A DNA stretch of 64,000 nucleotides from Rhodococcus wratislaviensis (GTDB lineage: Bacteria > Actinomycetota > Actinomycetes > Mycobacteriales > Mycobacteriaceae), in the NCBI RefSeq assembly GCF_900455735.1, contig NZ_UAUI01000005.1, positions 1 to 64,000 of the forward strand, given 5' to 3'. Numbering within the stretch: the first letter of the stretch is position 1; every line of letters begins with the position of its first letter. The notes beneath the pieces were generated by a model. It had not been told where the DNA came from. It saw nothing but the letters and a program-made list of their open reading frames with translations, and did no database searches. Made by a program: the position numbers and the translations under genes. This document shows positions 47,460 through 56,202 of this stretch, piece after piece.

Positions 47460-48989
47460 CTAGTTCACACAACGCGGGCCCGACGAGCCGGCGTCGATGG
47501 GCGGGCCGGGCGGTGCCGGGGTGGGGGTCGTTCCGGCCGTGGACGCGGGCTCGAGGCCCGTCTCCGACGACTCGGACGACGTGGTGGTGCCGGTGGTCTC
47601 GGCGGACGTCGGCCCCTGGTAGTCACTCGACAGCACCACCCGCACCGAACCTTCGGGCAGTGTCGCGTCGGTGTCGGTGGGGAGCCCGCCGAGTGCTGCG
47701 GCGACCGCCTTGGCGCTGTCGTCGTCCGCGGAGTGCGCGAAGACGGTGGTCTCGCTCACCGACGCGCCCGTGTAGTTGCCGACCTCGCCCTGGCCGTAGC
47801 CGAGCGACGTCAGGGCATCGGCGACGCCGTTCGCGAGGCCCCCGACGTCGCTGGCGTTCGCAACGTCGACGGTGACGGTCGAGGCGTCGATCTTGGGCGT
47901 CTCGGACGTGGTGGTGTCTTCCGAGTCGGTGGGCTCCTCGCCGACCAGACCGGCCACGTACCTCTTCACGTCCTTCGGCTTGACCTCGACGATGGACTCG
48001 CCGTAGTCGGTCGTGCCGTTGAGATCCGCGACCGGAATCGTCTCGAACTGCACCTTGCCGCCGGCGAGGTCCTGCAGTTGGGTGGCGAACTCGATGATGT
48101 CCCAGTCGTCGTCGAGCACGACCGAGCGTTGCACCGCGCCGCTGAGTTCGTTCAGCTTGCCCGGGTCGCTGAGAGTCTTCGCGGACAGCACCTTGCCGAC
48201 GAGCGAGGCCATGAACACCTGCTGACGCACGATGCGGTCGAGGTCGCCGCGGGGGAGGTCGTGGCGCTGGCGGACGAAGCTCAGAGCGTCCGCACCCTTC
48301 AACGTCTGCTCACCGGCGGGGAAGTGCGCGCCGGACATGTCCTCGTCCACCGGTTCGTTGAGGCAGACGTCGACGCCGCCGACGGCGTTGGTGAGGAGGA
48401 CGAACCCGAGCAGCCCGACCTCGGCGTAGTGGTCGACGGTGATTCCCGTGAGATCGGCCACCGATTGGATGAGCGCCTCGCGGCCTGCCTTCGTCGACTC
48501 CTCCTCGGCTTCCTTGTCGCTGGCTCCGTCCTCGACGAGCTTCAGCCGCTCGGTCTCCTTCGTGGCGCCGTACGCGGCGTTGATCTTCGACATGCCGATG
48601 CCCGGCACGTCGACGTAGGAGTCGCGGGGGATCGAGATGGCAGTGGCGGAGCTCCCGTCGTTGGGAACGCGGATGAGGACGATGGTGTCGGTGTTGGATG
48701 CCACCTCCTCGCCGGCCCGAAGCGAGTCGAGTTCCTCCTGGGACAGGGGGTTGCCGTGGGCGTCGGTGCGACTGTCCGTGCCGACCATGAGGATGTCGAC
48801 GGCGCCGTCGGCGCTTCCGCCGAGGCCCAGGCCGCCCGCGGTTGCCAGATTGTTGCGCAGCGAGTCGATACTCCGCCAGGCGAATCCCGTCACGACGAGG
48901 GCGAGCACCGACAGCACGGCCACAGCGATGTGAATCGGCCGCCGAGCTGTGCTCGGGGGTGCGTCTGGTGCGGGTTGCTCGTGTGACAC
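47460..48989 (-). CDS. LytR-CpsA-Psr family ligase (Lcp1-like)
   Basis: 509 residues: a short cytosolic head, one TM helix (about residues 18-38), the LCP catalytic domain (ILMVGTDSRTDAHG, NTDTIVLIRV, AISIPRDSYVDVPGIG, FVRQRHDLPRGDLDRIVRQQ), then a LytR_C domain (DVANASDVGGLANGVADALT) and a Ser/Thr/Pro-rich tail. LCP proteins attach polyprenyl-linked arabinogalactan to peptidoglycan; Rv3267 (Lcp1) sits at the same place. It is divergent from rmlD, which makes the rhamnose of the arabinogalactan linker. TAGCCT is 7 nt before the GTG. Confidence 0.9.
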   Translation of the reverse strand: MSHEQPAPDAPPSTARRPIHIAVAVLSVLALVVTGFAWRSIDSLRNNLATAGGLGLGGSADGAVDILMVGTDSRTDAHGNPLSQEELDSLRAGEEVASNTDTIVLIRVPNDGSSATAISIPRDSYVDVPGIGMSKINAAYGATKETERLKLVEDGASDKEAEEESTKAGREALIQSVADLTGITVDHYAEVGLLGFVLLTNAVGGVDVCLNEPVDEDMSGAHFPAGEQTLKGADALSFVRQRHDLPRGDLDRIVRQQVFMASLVGKVLSAKTLSDPGKLNELSGAVQRSVVLDDDWDIIEFATQLQDLAGGKVQFETIPVADLNGTTDYGESIVEVKPKDVKRYVAGLVGEEPTDSEDTTTSETPKIDASTVTVDVANASDVGGLANGVADALTSLGYGQGEVGNYTGASVSETTVFAHSADDDSAKAVAAALGGLPTDTDATLPEGSVRVVLSSDYQGPTSAETTGTTTSSESSETGLEPASTAGTTPTPAPPGPPIDAGSSGPRCVN

Positions 48990-48996
48990 GGAAACC

Positions 48997-49002
48997 AGGC
49001 TA
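48997..49002 (-). promoter_or_regulatory. -10 element for a leaderless LCP-gene transcript
   Basis: On the minus strand TAGCCT is followed by 7 nt and the GTG at 48989. Confidence 0.42.
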
Positions 49003-49057
49003 CTGGTCGACGCGCCGGGAGCAGGGACGCGTCGATCGGCGTGCCAGACTGACCCCC

Positions 49058-49906
49058 GTGACGAACATCCTTGTGACCGGCGCCCGTGGACAGTTGGGTG
49101 GGCATGTCCTCCGACGAGCGGAGGCGACCGGAATTCGGGCCCGGGGTGTGGGGTCGGACGAACTCGACATCACCGACCCCGACGCGGTGAAGGCGCAGGT
49201 CGAAGACGGATCGGTGGTGATCAACTGTGCCGCGTACACGGCGGTCGACGCTGCGGAGTCGGACGAGGACACCGCCCGGGCGGTGAACGAGACGGGGCCC
49301 GCGAACCTGGCGGCGGCGTGCGCCCGGGCGGGTGCCCGGCTGATCCACGTCTCCACCGACTACGTCTTCGCCGGGCAGGCCGACACGCCGTACGAGGTGG
49401 ACGCCCCGACCGGACCGGCGACCGCCTACGGGCGCACGAAACTCGCCGGCGAACGCGCCGTTCACGCAGCGCTTCCGTCCGCCCACGTCGTGCGCACCGC
49501 CTGGGTCTACACCGGGGTCGGCACCGACTTCGTCTCCACCATGCTCCGGCTCGAGCGTGAACGTGACACGGTCGACGTCGTGGACGATCAGGTGGGCTCG
49601 CCCACATTCGCCGGCGACCTGGCCGATGCGTTGCTCGAACTCGCCGCGCGCGGCGACGTCGATGCACCGGTGCTGCACGCGACCAACTCGGGCCGGGCGA
49701 GTTGGTTCGACCTTGCGCGTGCCGTGTTCGAGGAGGCAGGTGCGGACCCTGGGCGCGTGCGCCCGTGCACGAGCGCCCAGTTCGTGCGGCCCGCCCCGCG
49801 ACCGGCCTTCTCGGTCCTGTCCGGCCGTGCGTGGGCCGACGCCGGGCTGACCCCGTTGCGGCCGTGGCGAGACGCGTTGCATGCAGCCCTGCATGCAGTG
49901 GTGTGA
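49058..49906 (+). CDS. rmlD: dTDP-4-dehydrorhamnose reductase
   Basis: A 282-residue extended short-chain dehydrogenase performing the last step of dTDP-L-rhamnose synthesis. It has the NAD(P)-binding GARGQLGGHV at residues 8-17, INCAAYTAVDAAESDED, STDYVFAGQADTPY and the catalytic Y124xxxK128 (YGRTKLAGE). The rhamnose joins the arabinogalactan-peptidoglycan linker via WbbL, encoded next. GTG at 49058 opens at the family N-terminus. It matches Rv3266c. Confidence 0.93.
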   Translation: MTNILVTGARGQLGGHVLRRAEATGIRARGVGSDELDITDPDAVKAQVEDGSVVINCAAYTAVDAAESDEDTARAVNETGPANLAAACARAGARLIHVSTDYVFAGQADTPYEVDAPTGPATAYGRTKLAGERAVHAALPSAHVVRTAWVYTGVGTDFVSTMLRLERERDTVDVVDDQVGSPTFAGDLADALLELAARGDVDAPVLHATNSGRASWFDLARAVFEEAGADPGRVRPCTSAQFVRPAPRPAFSVLSGRAWADAGLTPLRPWRDALHAALHAVV

Positions 49907-49927
49907 GGCGGACCCTGTTTCAACGGC

Positions 49928-49933
49928 TACGCT
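49928..49933 (+). promoter_or_regulatory. -10 element for a leaderless wbbL transcript
   Basis: TACGCT, 7 nt, then GTG at 49941, in the 34-bp gap after rmlD. Confidence 0.38.
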
Positions 49934-49940
49934 TGCCCGC

Positions 49941-50840
49941 GTGAGTTCGAAGCTGGCCGTGGTGACGGTGACCTATTCGCCAGGCGAGCATCTGGAGCAG
50001 TTCCTGGGCACTCTCGCCGAGGCGACGAAAGAAGATCCGCAGGTCGTGATGGCCGACAACGGATCGACGGACGGCGCCCCCGAGGCCGCGGATGCGGCGC
50101 ACGAGCACGTGCGCCTGCTGCGGACCGGCGGGAACATCGGCTACGGCGGTGCCATCAACAGGGCTGTGGCGGAGATCGACGACGAGATCGAATTCGTCGT
50201 CATCGCCAATCCGGATGTTCGCTGGGCGCCCGGATCGATCGACGTACTCCTCGCGGCCGCCGAGCGCTGGCCGCGAGCGGGGGCGCTCGGCCCTCTCGTG
50301 CTGGAACCCGACGGGAGCGTCTACCCGTCGGCGCGCCAGGTGCCCGACCTCGTGTCCGGGGCCGGGCACGCGGTTCTGGGCACGGTGTGGCCGTCCAACC
50401 CGTGGACTGCCGGCTACCGCCAGGAGAACGAGACGGTCAGTGAGCGGTCGGTCGGCTGGTTGTCCGGTTCGTGCCTGTTGATGCGCCGCGCGGCCTTCGA
50501 CTCGATCGACGGCTTCGATTCCCGCTACTTCATGTACATGGAGGACGTCGACCTCGGTGACCGGCTGGGCAAGGCCGGCTGGCTCAACGTGTACGTGCCC
50601 TCCGCGGAGGTCACCCACGCGAAGGGGCACGCCGCGGGCAAGCATCCGGAACTGATGCTGCCCGCTCACCATCAGAGCGCGTACCGGTTCCAGGCCGATC
50701 GTCATCCCCACTGGTGGCAGGCGCCGCTGCGGTGGGCACTTCGGGGAGGATTGGCAGTGCGGTCGAAGATCGCCGTGGCTGCCGCAGTCCGGGAACGACG
50801 CACGAACCAGAACGAGGGGGGAACGACTCATGGCAATTGA
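49941..50840 (+). CDS. wbbL: dTDP-rhamnosyltransferase WbbL (family GT2)
   Basis: A 299-residue cytosolic GT2 glycosyltransferase that adds L-rhamnose to decaprenyl-PP-GlcNAc in the arabinogalactan linker. It shows LAVVTVTYSPGEHLEQFL, ADNGSTDGAPE, GGNIGYGGAINRAV, the DxD-like NPDVRW, WLSGSCLLMRRAAFDSIDGF and FMYMEDVDLGDRLGKAGW. GTG at 49941 fits the family start. The last 11 bases overlap the next gene. It matches Rv3265c. Confidence 0.93.
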   Translation: MSSKLAVVTVTYSPGEHLEQFLGTLAEATKEDPQVVMADNGSTDGAPEAADAAHEHVRLLRTGGNIGYGGAINRAVAEIDDEIEFVVIANPDVRWAPGSIDVLLAAAERWPRAGALGPLVLEPDGSVYPSARQVPDLVSGAGHAVLGTVWPSNPWTAGYRQENETVSERSVGWLSGSCLLMRRAAFDSIDGFDSRYFMYMEDVDLGDRLGKAGWLNVYVPSAEVTHAKGHAAGKHPELMLPAHHQSAYRFQADRHPHWWQAPLRWALRGGLAVRSKIAVAAAVRERRTNQNEGGTTHGN

Positions 50841-51909
50841 GAAGACGACCGATGCAGTGGTGCTGGTCGGCGGTAAGGGAACGAGGCTTCGCCCGCTGAC
50901 CTTGTCGGCGCCCAAGCCCATGCTGCCCACGGCGGGTCTGCCGTTCCTCCAGCATCTGCTCGCCCGGATCGGGGCGGCCGGGATCACGCACGTGGTCCTC
51001 GGCACATCCTTCAAGGCGGAGGTCTTCGAGGAGTACTTCGGCGACGGCTCGAAGCTGGGACTCGAGATCGACTACGTCACCGAGACCGAACCGCTCGGCA
51101 CCGGTGGCGGCATCCGCAACGTTCTGCCGAAGCTGCGCGGTGACCACGCCATGGTCTTCAACGGCGACGTCCTCGGCGGCACCGACCTGGGCGCGATCCT
51201 CGACACCCACCGGAACCGGGACGCCGACGTCACCCTGCACCTCGTGCGGGTCGGGGATCCGCGGGCGTTCGGCTGCGTGCCCACCGACGCGGACGGCCGG
51301 GTGACCGCGTTCCTCGAGAAGACGCAGGACCCGCCGACCGACCAGATCAACGCCGGCTGCTACGTCTTCAAGCGCGAGATCATCGAACGGATCCCCGAGG
51401 GACGCGCGGTGTCGGTGGAGCGCGAGGTGTTCCCGTCGCTGCTGGCCGAGGACGCCCGCGTGTACGGACACGTCGACTCCTCGTACTGGCGCGACATGGG
51501 CACCCCCGAGGACTTCGTGCGCGGTTCCGCGGACCTGGTGCGCGGCATCGCTCCGTCGCCTGCGCTCGACGGGCCCCGCGGCGAATCGCTCGTCCACCCG
51601 GGTGCGGGTGTCGCCCCGGGTGCGCTGCTGATCGGCGGAACCGTCGTCGGCCGCGGCGCCGAGGTGGGTGCGGGCGCACGACTCGACGGCGCCGTGCTGT
51701 TCGACGGTGCCGTGGTCGAGGCCGGAGCGACCGTCGAACGGTCCATCATCGGTTTCGGCGCACGCATCGGGCCGCGGGCGCTGGTGCGTGACGCGGTGAT
51801 CGGTGACGGAGCCGACATCGGCGCCCGGTGCGAACTCCTGCGCGGCGCCCGGGTGTGGCCGGGAGTGACCCTGCCCGACGGTGGGGTCCGGTTCAGCACG
51901 GACGTGTGA
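50830..51909 (+). CDS. manC: Mannose-1-phosphate guanylyltransferase (GDP-mannose pyrophosphorylase)
   Basis: A 359-residue nucleotidyltransferase making GDP-mannose from mannose-1-phosphate and GTP. The N-terminal signature is VLVGGKGTRLRPLTLSAPKP, then NGDVLGGTDLG, a middle TEKTQDPPTDQINAGCYVF-like region, and C-terminal left-handed beta-helix hexapeptide repeats (from about 245: GAGVAPGALLIGGTVVGRGA). It is called manB in M. tuberculosis (Rv3264c). ATG at 50830 overlaps the wbbL end, so the two are coupled. Confidence 0.93.
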   Translation: MAIEKTTDAVVLVGGKGTRLRPLTLSAPKPMLPTAGLPFLQHLLARIGAAGITHVVLGTSFKAEVFEEYFGDGSKLGLEIDYVTETEPLGTGGGIRNVLPKLRGDHAMVFNGDVLGGTDLGAILDTHRNRDADVTLHLVRVGDPRAFGCVPTDADGRVTAFLEKTQDPPTDQINAGCYVFKREIIERIPEGRAVSVEREVFPSLLAEDARVYGHVDSSYWRDMGTPEDFVRGSADLVRGIAPSPALDGPRGESLVHPGAGVAPGALLIGGTVVGRGAEVGAGARLDGAVLFDGAVVEAGATVERSIIGFGARIGPRALVRDAVIGDGADIGARCELLRGARVWPGVTLPDGGVRFSTDV

Positions 51910-51913
51910 GAGA

Positions 51914-52230
51914 TCAACGTACCCCTGCCCTGAAGGGCGGGGTTTGGCAGTCGCGTCCCCGACTGGCTGTCAGGTGCGCGCCGACTGTAGGCCGGTTGAT
52001 TAGGCGGCCCAATAGCCGTGCGTCGTGGTCATGTACTTCACGTACCCCAGGTACCTTGTCGACGTGCCCGCACGGGTAGCACGTCCGCGAGGTGTTCCGC
52101 GGGTCAATGACCTCCACAGGGACACCCACCGACGCGGCTTTGTAGGTGACGAAGTCCCGCGACTGTCCGCGACAGCAATTCCCCGACCACACCCGGGCGA
52201 ACCTCTGCAGTCACTCTTCGCCACCATCAT
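51914..52230 (-). pseudogene. IS200/IS605-family TnpB remnant (C-terminal end only)
   Basis: In the minus frame, WSGNCCRGQSRDFVTYKA and GVPVEVIDPRNTSRTCYPCG are the RuvC-III/zinc-finger end of a TnpB (OrfB) RNA-guided nuclease. After GHVDK the CxxC second knuckle is lost and the frame shifts; the N-terminal 300 residues are absent. At the 3' end, 51922-51942 is a hairpin (CCCCTGCCC-TGAA-GGGCGGGG), the usual right-end/guide-RNA structure of these elements. It is a decayed insertion after the mannose gene. Confidence 0.72.
51922..51942 (-). repeat. IS605-type right-end hairpin
   Basis: A 9-bp arm (one mismatch) with a TGAA loop, 12 bp after the mannose gene stop. In intact elements this forms the right-end stem recognised by TnpA and the 3' part of the omega RNA. 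Here it may also terminate the mannose operon. Confidence 0.55.
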
Positions 52231-52588
52231 ATTTCGTTGCCTCCGCCGGAGACCCCGCTATCAAACGTCGCCCCATACATCACCAACCAGAAACAGCCCT
52301 GATCCCGGGGGAGTCGTGCAGTCCCGGCGCTACCACGCAACTCTGATCGGCTACCTCCGGCCATGAAGGGCCCGGCTTCCGCCGAAGCGCTGGTGAAGTG
52401 ACGCGCGCCTTCACACGCTAAGTGGCGCTCGACGATTCGTTTACGGAGGGATCGGCGATCCGGACCCGAGGCGTCCCAACGGATTACGCGGATGATCGGA
52501 TCGGGTTGCCGAGCAACTTGCGGCCCGTCTGGGGAACATCCTCCGGCGACCGTATCGCGGCGAAGCGCCTGACGCTGGAGCCGCTCCG
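52231..52588. other. Intergenic remainder without a gene
   Basis: Between the TnpB remnant and the NUDIX gene I find no protein-like frame with a start signal, no tRNA and no strong hairpin. The sequence is mixed in composition and may be decayed insertion DNA or flanking duplication. Confidence 0.5.
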
Positions 52589-53137
52589 CTAGCGCAGTCC
52601 GGCCAGGTGCACGAGCTGGTCGATCGTGGACTTCTCCGCGTTCGGCGGCAGTGCGTCCACCGGCCACCAGCGGAGGTCCGTCGATTCGGAGCTGCGCACG
52701 ATGTGGGCGCCGGGTCGCGCGCGGACGAGGAACCGGAGGTCGAGGTGCCGGGTGGGCTGGCCGAGTGAGCACGTGATCGGGTGGGTGTGCGCCGACAGCA
52801 GGTCGGGATCGATCCGGAGGTCGGGGATTCCCGATTCCTCGCACGCCTCCCGCAGCGCGGCATCGACGACGGTCTCGTCGGAAGGCTCACAGTGCCCGCC
52901 CAATTGGATCCACCGGCCGACCCGGGGATGCAGGGTCAGGAGTACGTGACATCCCTCCTCGTCCAGGACGAGGGAGGACGCCGTGATGTGTCCGGGTACG
53001 TGCTCGCGTAGGCAGCCGAGCGGCGCCGACGCGAGGAACGCGAGCATGGTGTGCCGCAACGATTCGTCGTTCTCGTCGAGCGTTTTCCAGCCCTCGAGCG
53101 CGGCGGTCGCGGTGCGGTGTAGTGATTCGGCGCTCAT
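52589..53137 (-). CDS. NUDIX hydrolase
   Basis: A 182-residue protein. The NUDIX box GGHCEPSDETVVDAALREAC then EESGI (residues about 77-101) contains the metal-binding REACEE core. The preceding VLLTLHPRVGRWIQLGGH is the typical strand into the box. The substrate is unknown. It lies 10 bp after fbiB on the same strand, so it is co-transcribed with F420 genes. The promoter is probably upstream of fbiA. In M. tuberculosis a DNA methylase, not a NUDIX gene, follows fbiB (from memory). Confidence 0.88.
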   Translation of the reverse strand: MSAESLHRTATAALEGWKTLDENDESLRHTMLAFLASAPLGCLREHVPGHITASSLVLDEEGCHVLLTLHPRVGRWIQLGGHCEPSDETVVDAALREACEESGIPDLRIDPDLLSAHTHPITCSLGQPTRHLDLRFLVRARPGAHIVRSSESTDLRWWPVDALPPNAEKSTIDQLVHLAGLR

Positions 53138-53147
53138 TGCGCGTGGC

Positions 53148-54512
53148 TCATCTCTCGATCAGGGCGTCGCCGGGGTCGGCGGCGTGTCGGGGGGTGAGTG
53201 GTTCGAGGGGGTGGCCGACGGCGATCGCGCCGAGTGGTTGCCAGTCGGCGGGCAGGTCGAGGGTGGCGCGGACGGTGTCGGCGGCGAAGATCGTCGACCC
53301 GATCCAGCAGCTGCCGATTCCCTTGGTCGCCAACGACACCAGCAGTGCCTGCACCGCGGCGCCGACCGCGACGGTGAACATCGTCGACTCCGCCGCCCGC
53401 CGGCGCTCATCGGGGTAGTGGTGGGCGCCGTCGGGGACGCAGAACGGGATGATCACCTCCGGTGCGTCGAACAGGATGTTCCCGCGGGCCACCCGCGCGG
53501 CTACAGCGTCGGCGCTCATCCCGTCGGAGGTGAGGTCGGTGCGCCACTGCTCGGCCATCCGGGTCAGCAGTGCATCGCGGACGGTGCGGGTGCGGACCCA
53601 CACGAACCGGACCGGCCGGGTGTGGTGCGGCGCCGGCGCGGTCAGGGCCTGCGCGATCGACGCCCGGACCGCGCCGGGTTCGACCGGGTCGTCGGCGAAC
53701 CGGCGGACCGAGCGGCGGAGCAGCAGCGCCTCCGCCCGCCCCATCTCGACGGATTCGGCGGTGCCGAGCCAGAACAGGTCCTCGGCGCCGCGCCGGATCA
53801 GATCCTGTGCGGCGGACCCGTCGTCGGCCACATCCAGGCCCCGCACGACCGCGACCGGCACCCCGCCGAGTTTGCCCTTGACCAGATCCCCCGCCGCGGC
53901 GATCTCGTCGGCGACCGCCACCTCCGTCACCACCAGTTCGTTGCCCTGACTGTCGCGGGACCCGGCGTACCCGTGCAGCACCGCAAGCCCGGCCGCACCG
54001 ATCGCGGCATCGATCTGCCCGTTGCGCCACGCCCGGCCCATGGTGTCGGTGACCACCACCGCCACCCGCACCCCCAGCGCCACCGCGATCGCCTCCCGCA
54101 GGGCGCGGGCGCTGCCGTCCGGGTCCTCGGGCAGCAGCGCGAGTTCGGAGCCCTCGACGTTCGAGCCGTCGATGCCCGACGCCGCCTGCACGATCCCGAG
54201 CCGGTTCTCGGTGATCAGGGTCCGGCCCTTGCGGGCCACGACCCGCACCGCTTCCTGCTCGACGAGCCGCCGGCGGGCGGCGTCGCGTTCCTCCGGGTCG
54301 GTCGGCGAGGACACGATCCGGCCCTCCACCTTCGAGACCACCTTGCTGGTGACCACCAGCACGTCACCATCCGCGAGCCACGGCGCGGCCGCGACCACCG
54401 CGCCGGCGAGGTCGTCGCCGGGCCGGAACTCGGGCAGGCCGGTCACCGGGCGGATCTCGACCGCACCGCCCGGGGCGTGATCGGACCGGGACGCTCCGGT
54501 GGGGTCGGTCAC
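53148..54512 (-). CDS. fbiB: F420-0 gamma-glutamyl ligase / nitroreductase fusion
   Basis: 454 residues. Residues 15-245 are the CofE ligase ([57 protein letters not shown]). Residues 255-454 are the FMN nitroreductase-like domain ([32 protein letters not shown]) that reduces dehydro-F420 in actinobacteria. It adds the poly-glutamate tail of F420. GTG at 54512 overlaps the fbiA stop (GTGA); the longer frame upstream is the shadow of fbiA. Confidence 0.94.
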   Translation of the reverse strand: MTDPTGASRSDHAPGGAVEIRPVTGLPEFRPGDDLAGAVVAAAPWLADGDVLVVTSKVVSKVEGRIVSSPTDPEERDAARRRLVEQEAVRVVARKGRTLITENRLGIVQAASGIDGSNVEGSELALLPEDPDGSARALREAIAVALGVRVAVVVTDTMGRAWRNGQIDAAIGAAGLAVLHGYAGSRDSQGNELVVTEVAVADEIAAAGDLVKGKLGGVPVAVVRGLDVADDGSAAQDLIRRGAEDLFWLGTAESVEMGRAEALLLRRSVRRFADDPVEPGAVRASIAQALTAPAPHHTRPVRFVWVRTRTVRDALLTRMAEQWRTDLTSDGMSADAVAARVARGNILFDAPEVIIPFCVPDGAHHYPDERRRAAESTMFTVAVGAAVQALLVSLATKGIGSCWIGSTIFAADTVRATLDLPADWQPLGAIAVGHPLEPLTPRHAADPGDALIER

Positions 54513-55474
54513 AGTGTCACCCCCGCCACGTCCAGCGCCGCCCGCACCATCGCGGCGGTCGCGTCGGGGTCGGTCATGATCAGCGGCACCCGGGCCACGT
54601 TCACGCCGGGGATCTCGGCGGTGTCGGTGTCGTGGACCAGCCAGCCGTCGAGGATCCCGGTCCCGGACCGGGCCCCGTACCAGCGGCCGATCGCCTCCGC
54701 CGACGTGTCCACCCCGATCACGTCCAAACATTCGTCGGCCATGCCCCGCAACGGTTTTCCGCCGACGATCGGCGACACACCGACCACCTTCGCGGCGGTG
54801 GTACGCAGGCCGCCGCGGATCCCGGGCACCGCCAGGATCGCGCCGACACTGACCACCGGATTCGACGGTGCCAGCAGCACGATGTCGGCGCTCTCGATCG
54901 CCTCGAGCACTCCGGGCGCCGGGGCGGCCTGCTCGGCGCCGATGTGCGCGAAGCTGTGCGTCGGGACCTGGGCGCGGTACCGAACCCACCACTCCTGGAA
55001 GTGGATCGCCCGCTGCTCCCCGTCTTGCGGGTCGGTGATCACGACGTGAGTTTCGCTACGGTCGTCGGTCACCGGCAGCAGGGTCACACCCGGTTGCCAC
55101 CGGTTGCACAGCGCCTCGGTCACCGCCGACAACGGATACCCCGTCCGCAGCATCTGCGTGCGGATCAGATGCGTGGCGATGTCCCTGTCACCGAGCCCGA
55201 ACCAATCCGGTTTCGCACCATAGGCGGCGAGTTCGGCCTTGGCGTTCCAGGTTTCACCGGCATGCCCCCACCCACGCTCGGTGTCGATACCGTCACCGAG
55301 GGTATACATGCAGGTGTCCAGGTCCGGGCAGATCCGCAACCCGTGCATCCACACGTCGTCCCCGACATTGACGACCGCGGTAATGCGATGGCCCGAATCG
55401 GCCCCCAGAAGTCTCCGCACACCTTGCAGGAACCGGGCCCCGCCCACCCCGCCAACCAATACAGTCACGTTCAC
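54509..55474 (-). CDS. fbiA: Phosphoenolpyruvyl/2-phospho-L-lactate transferase
   Basis: A 321-residue CofD-type enzyme joining Fo to a guanylated phosphoenolpyruvate/lactate unit to make (dehydro-)F420-0. It starts [20 protein letters not shown] and contains [38 protein letters not shown] and [20 protein letters not shown] at 55474 has TAGGCT 6 nt upstream (minus strand), fitting leaderless initiation. It is divergent from whiB2 across 275 bp and heads the fbiA-fbiB-NUDIX operon. Confidence 0.94.
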   Translation of the reverse strand: MNVTVLVGGVGGARFLQGVRRLLGADSGHRITAVVNVGDDVWMHGLRICPDLDTCMYTLGDGIDTERGWGHAGETWNAKAELAAYGAKPDWFGLGDRDIATHLIRTQMLRTGYPLSAVTEALCNRWQPGVTLLPVTDDRSETHVVITDPQDGEQRAIHFQEWWVRYRAQVPTHSFAHIGAEQAAPAPGVLEAIESADIVLLAPSNPVVSVGAILAVPGIRGGLRTTAAKVVGVSPIVGGKPLRGMADECLDVIGVDTSAEAIGRWYGARSGTGILDGWLVHDTDTAEIPGVNVARVPLIMTDPDATAAMVRAALDVAGVTL

Positions 55475-55480
55475 GATGCA

Positions 55481-55486
55481 AGCCTA
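55481..55486 (-). promoter_or_regulatory. -10 element for a leaderless fbiA transcript
   Basis: TAGGCT on the minus strand, 6 nt before the GTG at 55474. Confidence 0.5.
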
Positions 55487-55569
55487 GGCGGTGGCTGTCC
55501 GCCTCCTGTGAGCTGCTTCCCCGGAGCGATTTGAGAGCGCGAAATAGTAATCGACTTTCGACGGTTAGC

Positions 55570-55598
55570 TTGACCGCGACACGCTGGGCGTGTCTAAT
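55570..55598 (+). promoter_or_regulatory. whiB2 promoter with a GACAC/GTGTC palindrome
   Basis: TTGACC (55570-55575), a 17-bp spacer and TCTAAT (55593-55598) form a well-spaced promoter. The spacer contains GACACGCTGGGCGTGTC at 55578-55594, a perfect 7-bp inverted repeat of GACAC half-sites. GACAC is the WhiA recognition core in Streptomyces, where WhiA acts with the WhiB2 orthologue. The implied leader is about 145 nt. Direct repeats TTCGAACGG at 55654-55662 and 55666-55674 lie in the leader. Confidence 0.6.
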
Positions 55599-55749
55599 CA
55601 CAAATATGTCATTCCGACGTTGTGGGCGTGGAATCACTTGCAGCGGGGATCAATTCGAACGGTTGTTCGAACGGGTGGCAGGGGTGTTCGGTTCGGGGTA
55701 CATGATCGATCGAAATTTTCTGCGCTATCACAGGTGAGGAGGCGGAACG

Positions 55750-56202
55750 ATGCCCAATGAGCAGATCGAGTCGGAGACTCGCTGGAGCACAGTAAGCGAC
55801 GAACCGCAGACCAATTCCGAAGCAGGCGCAGCGGACGGCGTCTGTGTTCAAGAAGTCTGTGTGCAAGAAGACAGTGTGAAAGAAATTCCTGTGCGAGAAC
55901 TCGTCGCACAGGAAGTCGAGACGACGGGCCCTCGCCCGGCGTTGAGTCTGGTGACCGGTTTCGACGAGCTGTTCGAGACCATCGAGGACCAGTGGCAGGA
56001 ACGCGCGCTCTGTGCGCAGACCGACCCTGAGGCCTTCTTCCCCGAAAAGGGAGGCTCCACCAGGGAAGCGAAGCGCATTTGCCTGGGCTGTGAGGTGCGG
56101 GACGAATGCCTCGACTACGCACTGGCCAATGACGAGCGGTTCGGTATCTGGGGTGGATTGTCGGAGCGCGAGCGCCGGCGCCTGAAGCGGGGGATCGTCT
56201 AG
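55750..56202 (+). CDS. whiB2: WhiB2 iron-sulfur transcription factor
   Basis: 150 residues. The WhiB domain has four cluster cysteines C88, C111, C114 and C120, then FGIWGG (131-136) and a basic tail (SERERRRLKRGIV). WhiB2/WhmD controls septation with WhiA. The N-terminal 85 residues are an extension that includes five tandem pentapeptides at residues 31-55 (VCVQE, VCVQE, DSVKE, IPVRE, LVAQE) and two extra cysteines, C32 and C37. GAGGAGG precedes the ATG. The strong upstream promoter carries a GACAC palindrome. It matches Rv3260c next to fbiA. Confidence 0.93.
   Translation: MPNEQIESETRWSTVSDEPQTNSEAGAADGVCVQEVCVQEDSVKEIPVRELVAQEVETTGPRPALSLVTGFDELFETIEDQWQERALCAQTDPEAFFPEKGGSTREAKRICLGCEVRDECLDYALANDERFGIWGGLSERERRRLKRGIV
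55840..55914 (+). repeat. Five 15-bp tandem repeats inside whiB2
   Basis: Five in-frame 15-nt units, the first two differing by one base (GTCTGTGTTCAAGAA, GTCTGTGTGCAAGAA), encode pentapeptides ending in Glu with Val at position 3 in four of five. The later units have diverged, so the array is old on one side and recent on the other. Confidence 0.7.
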
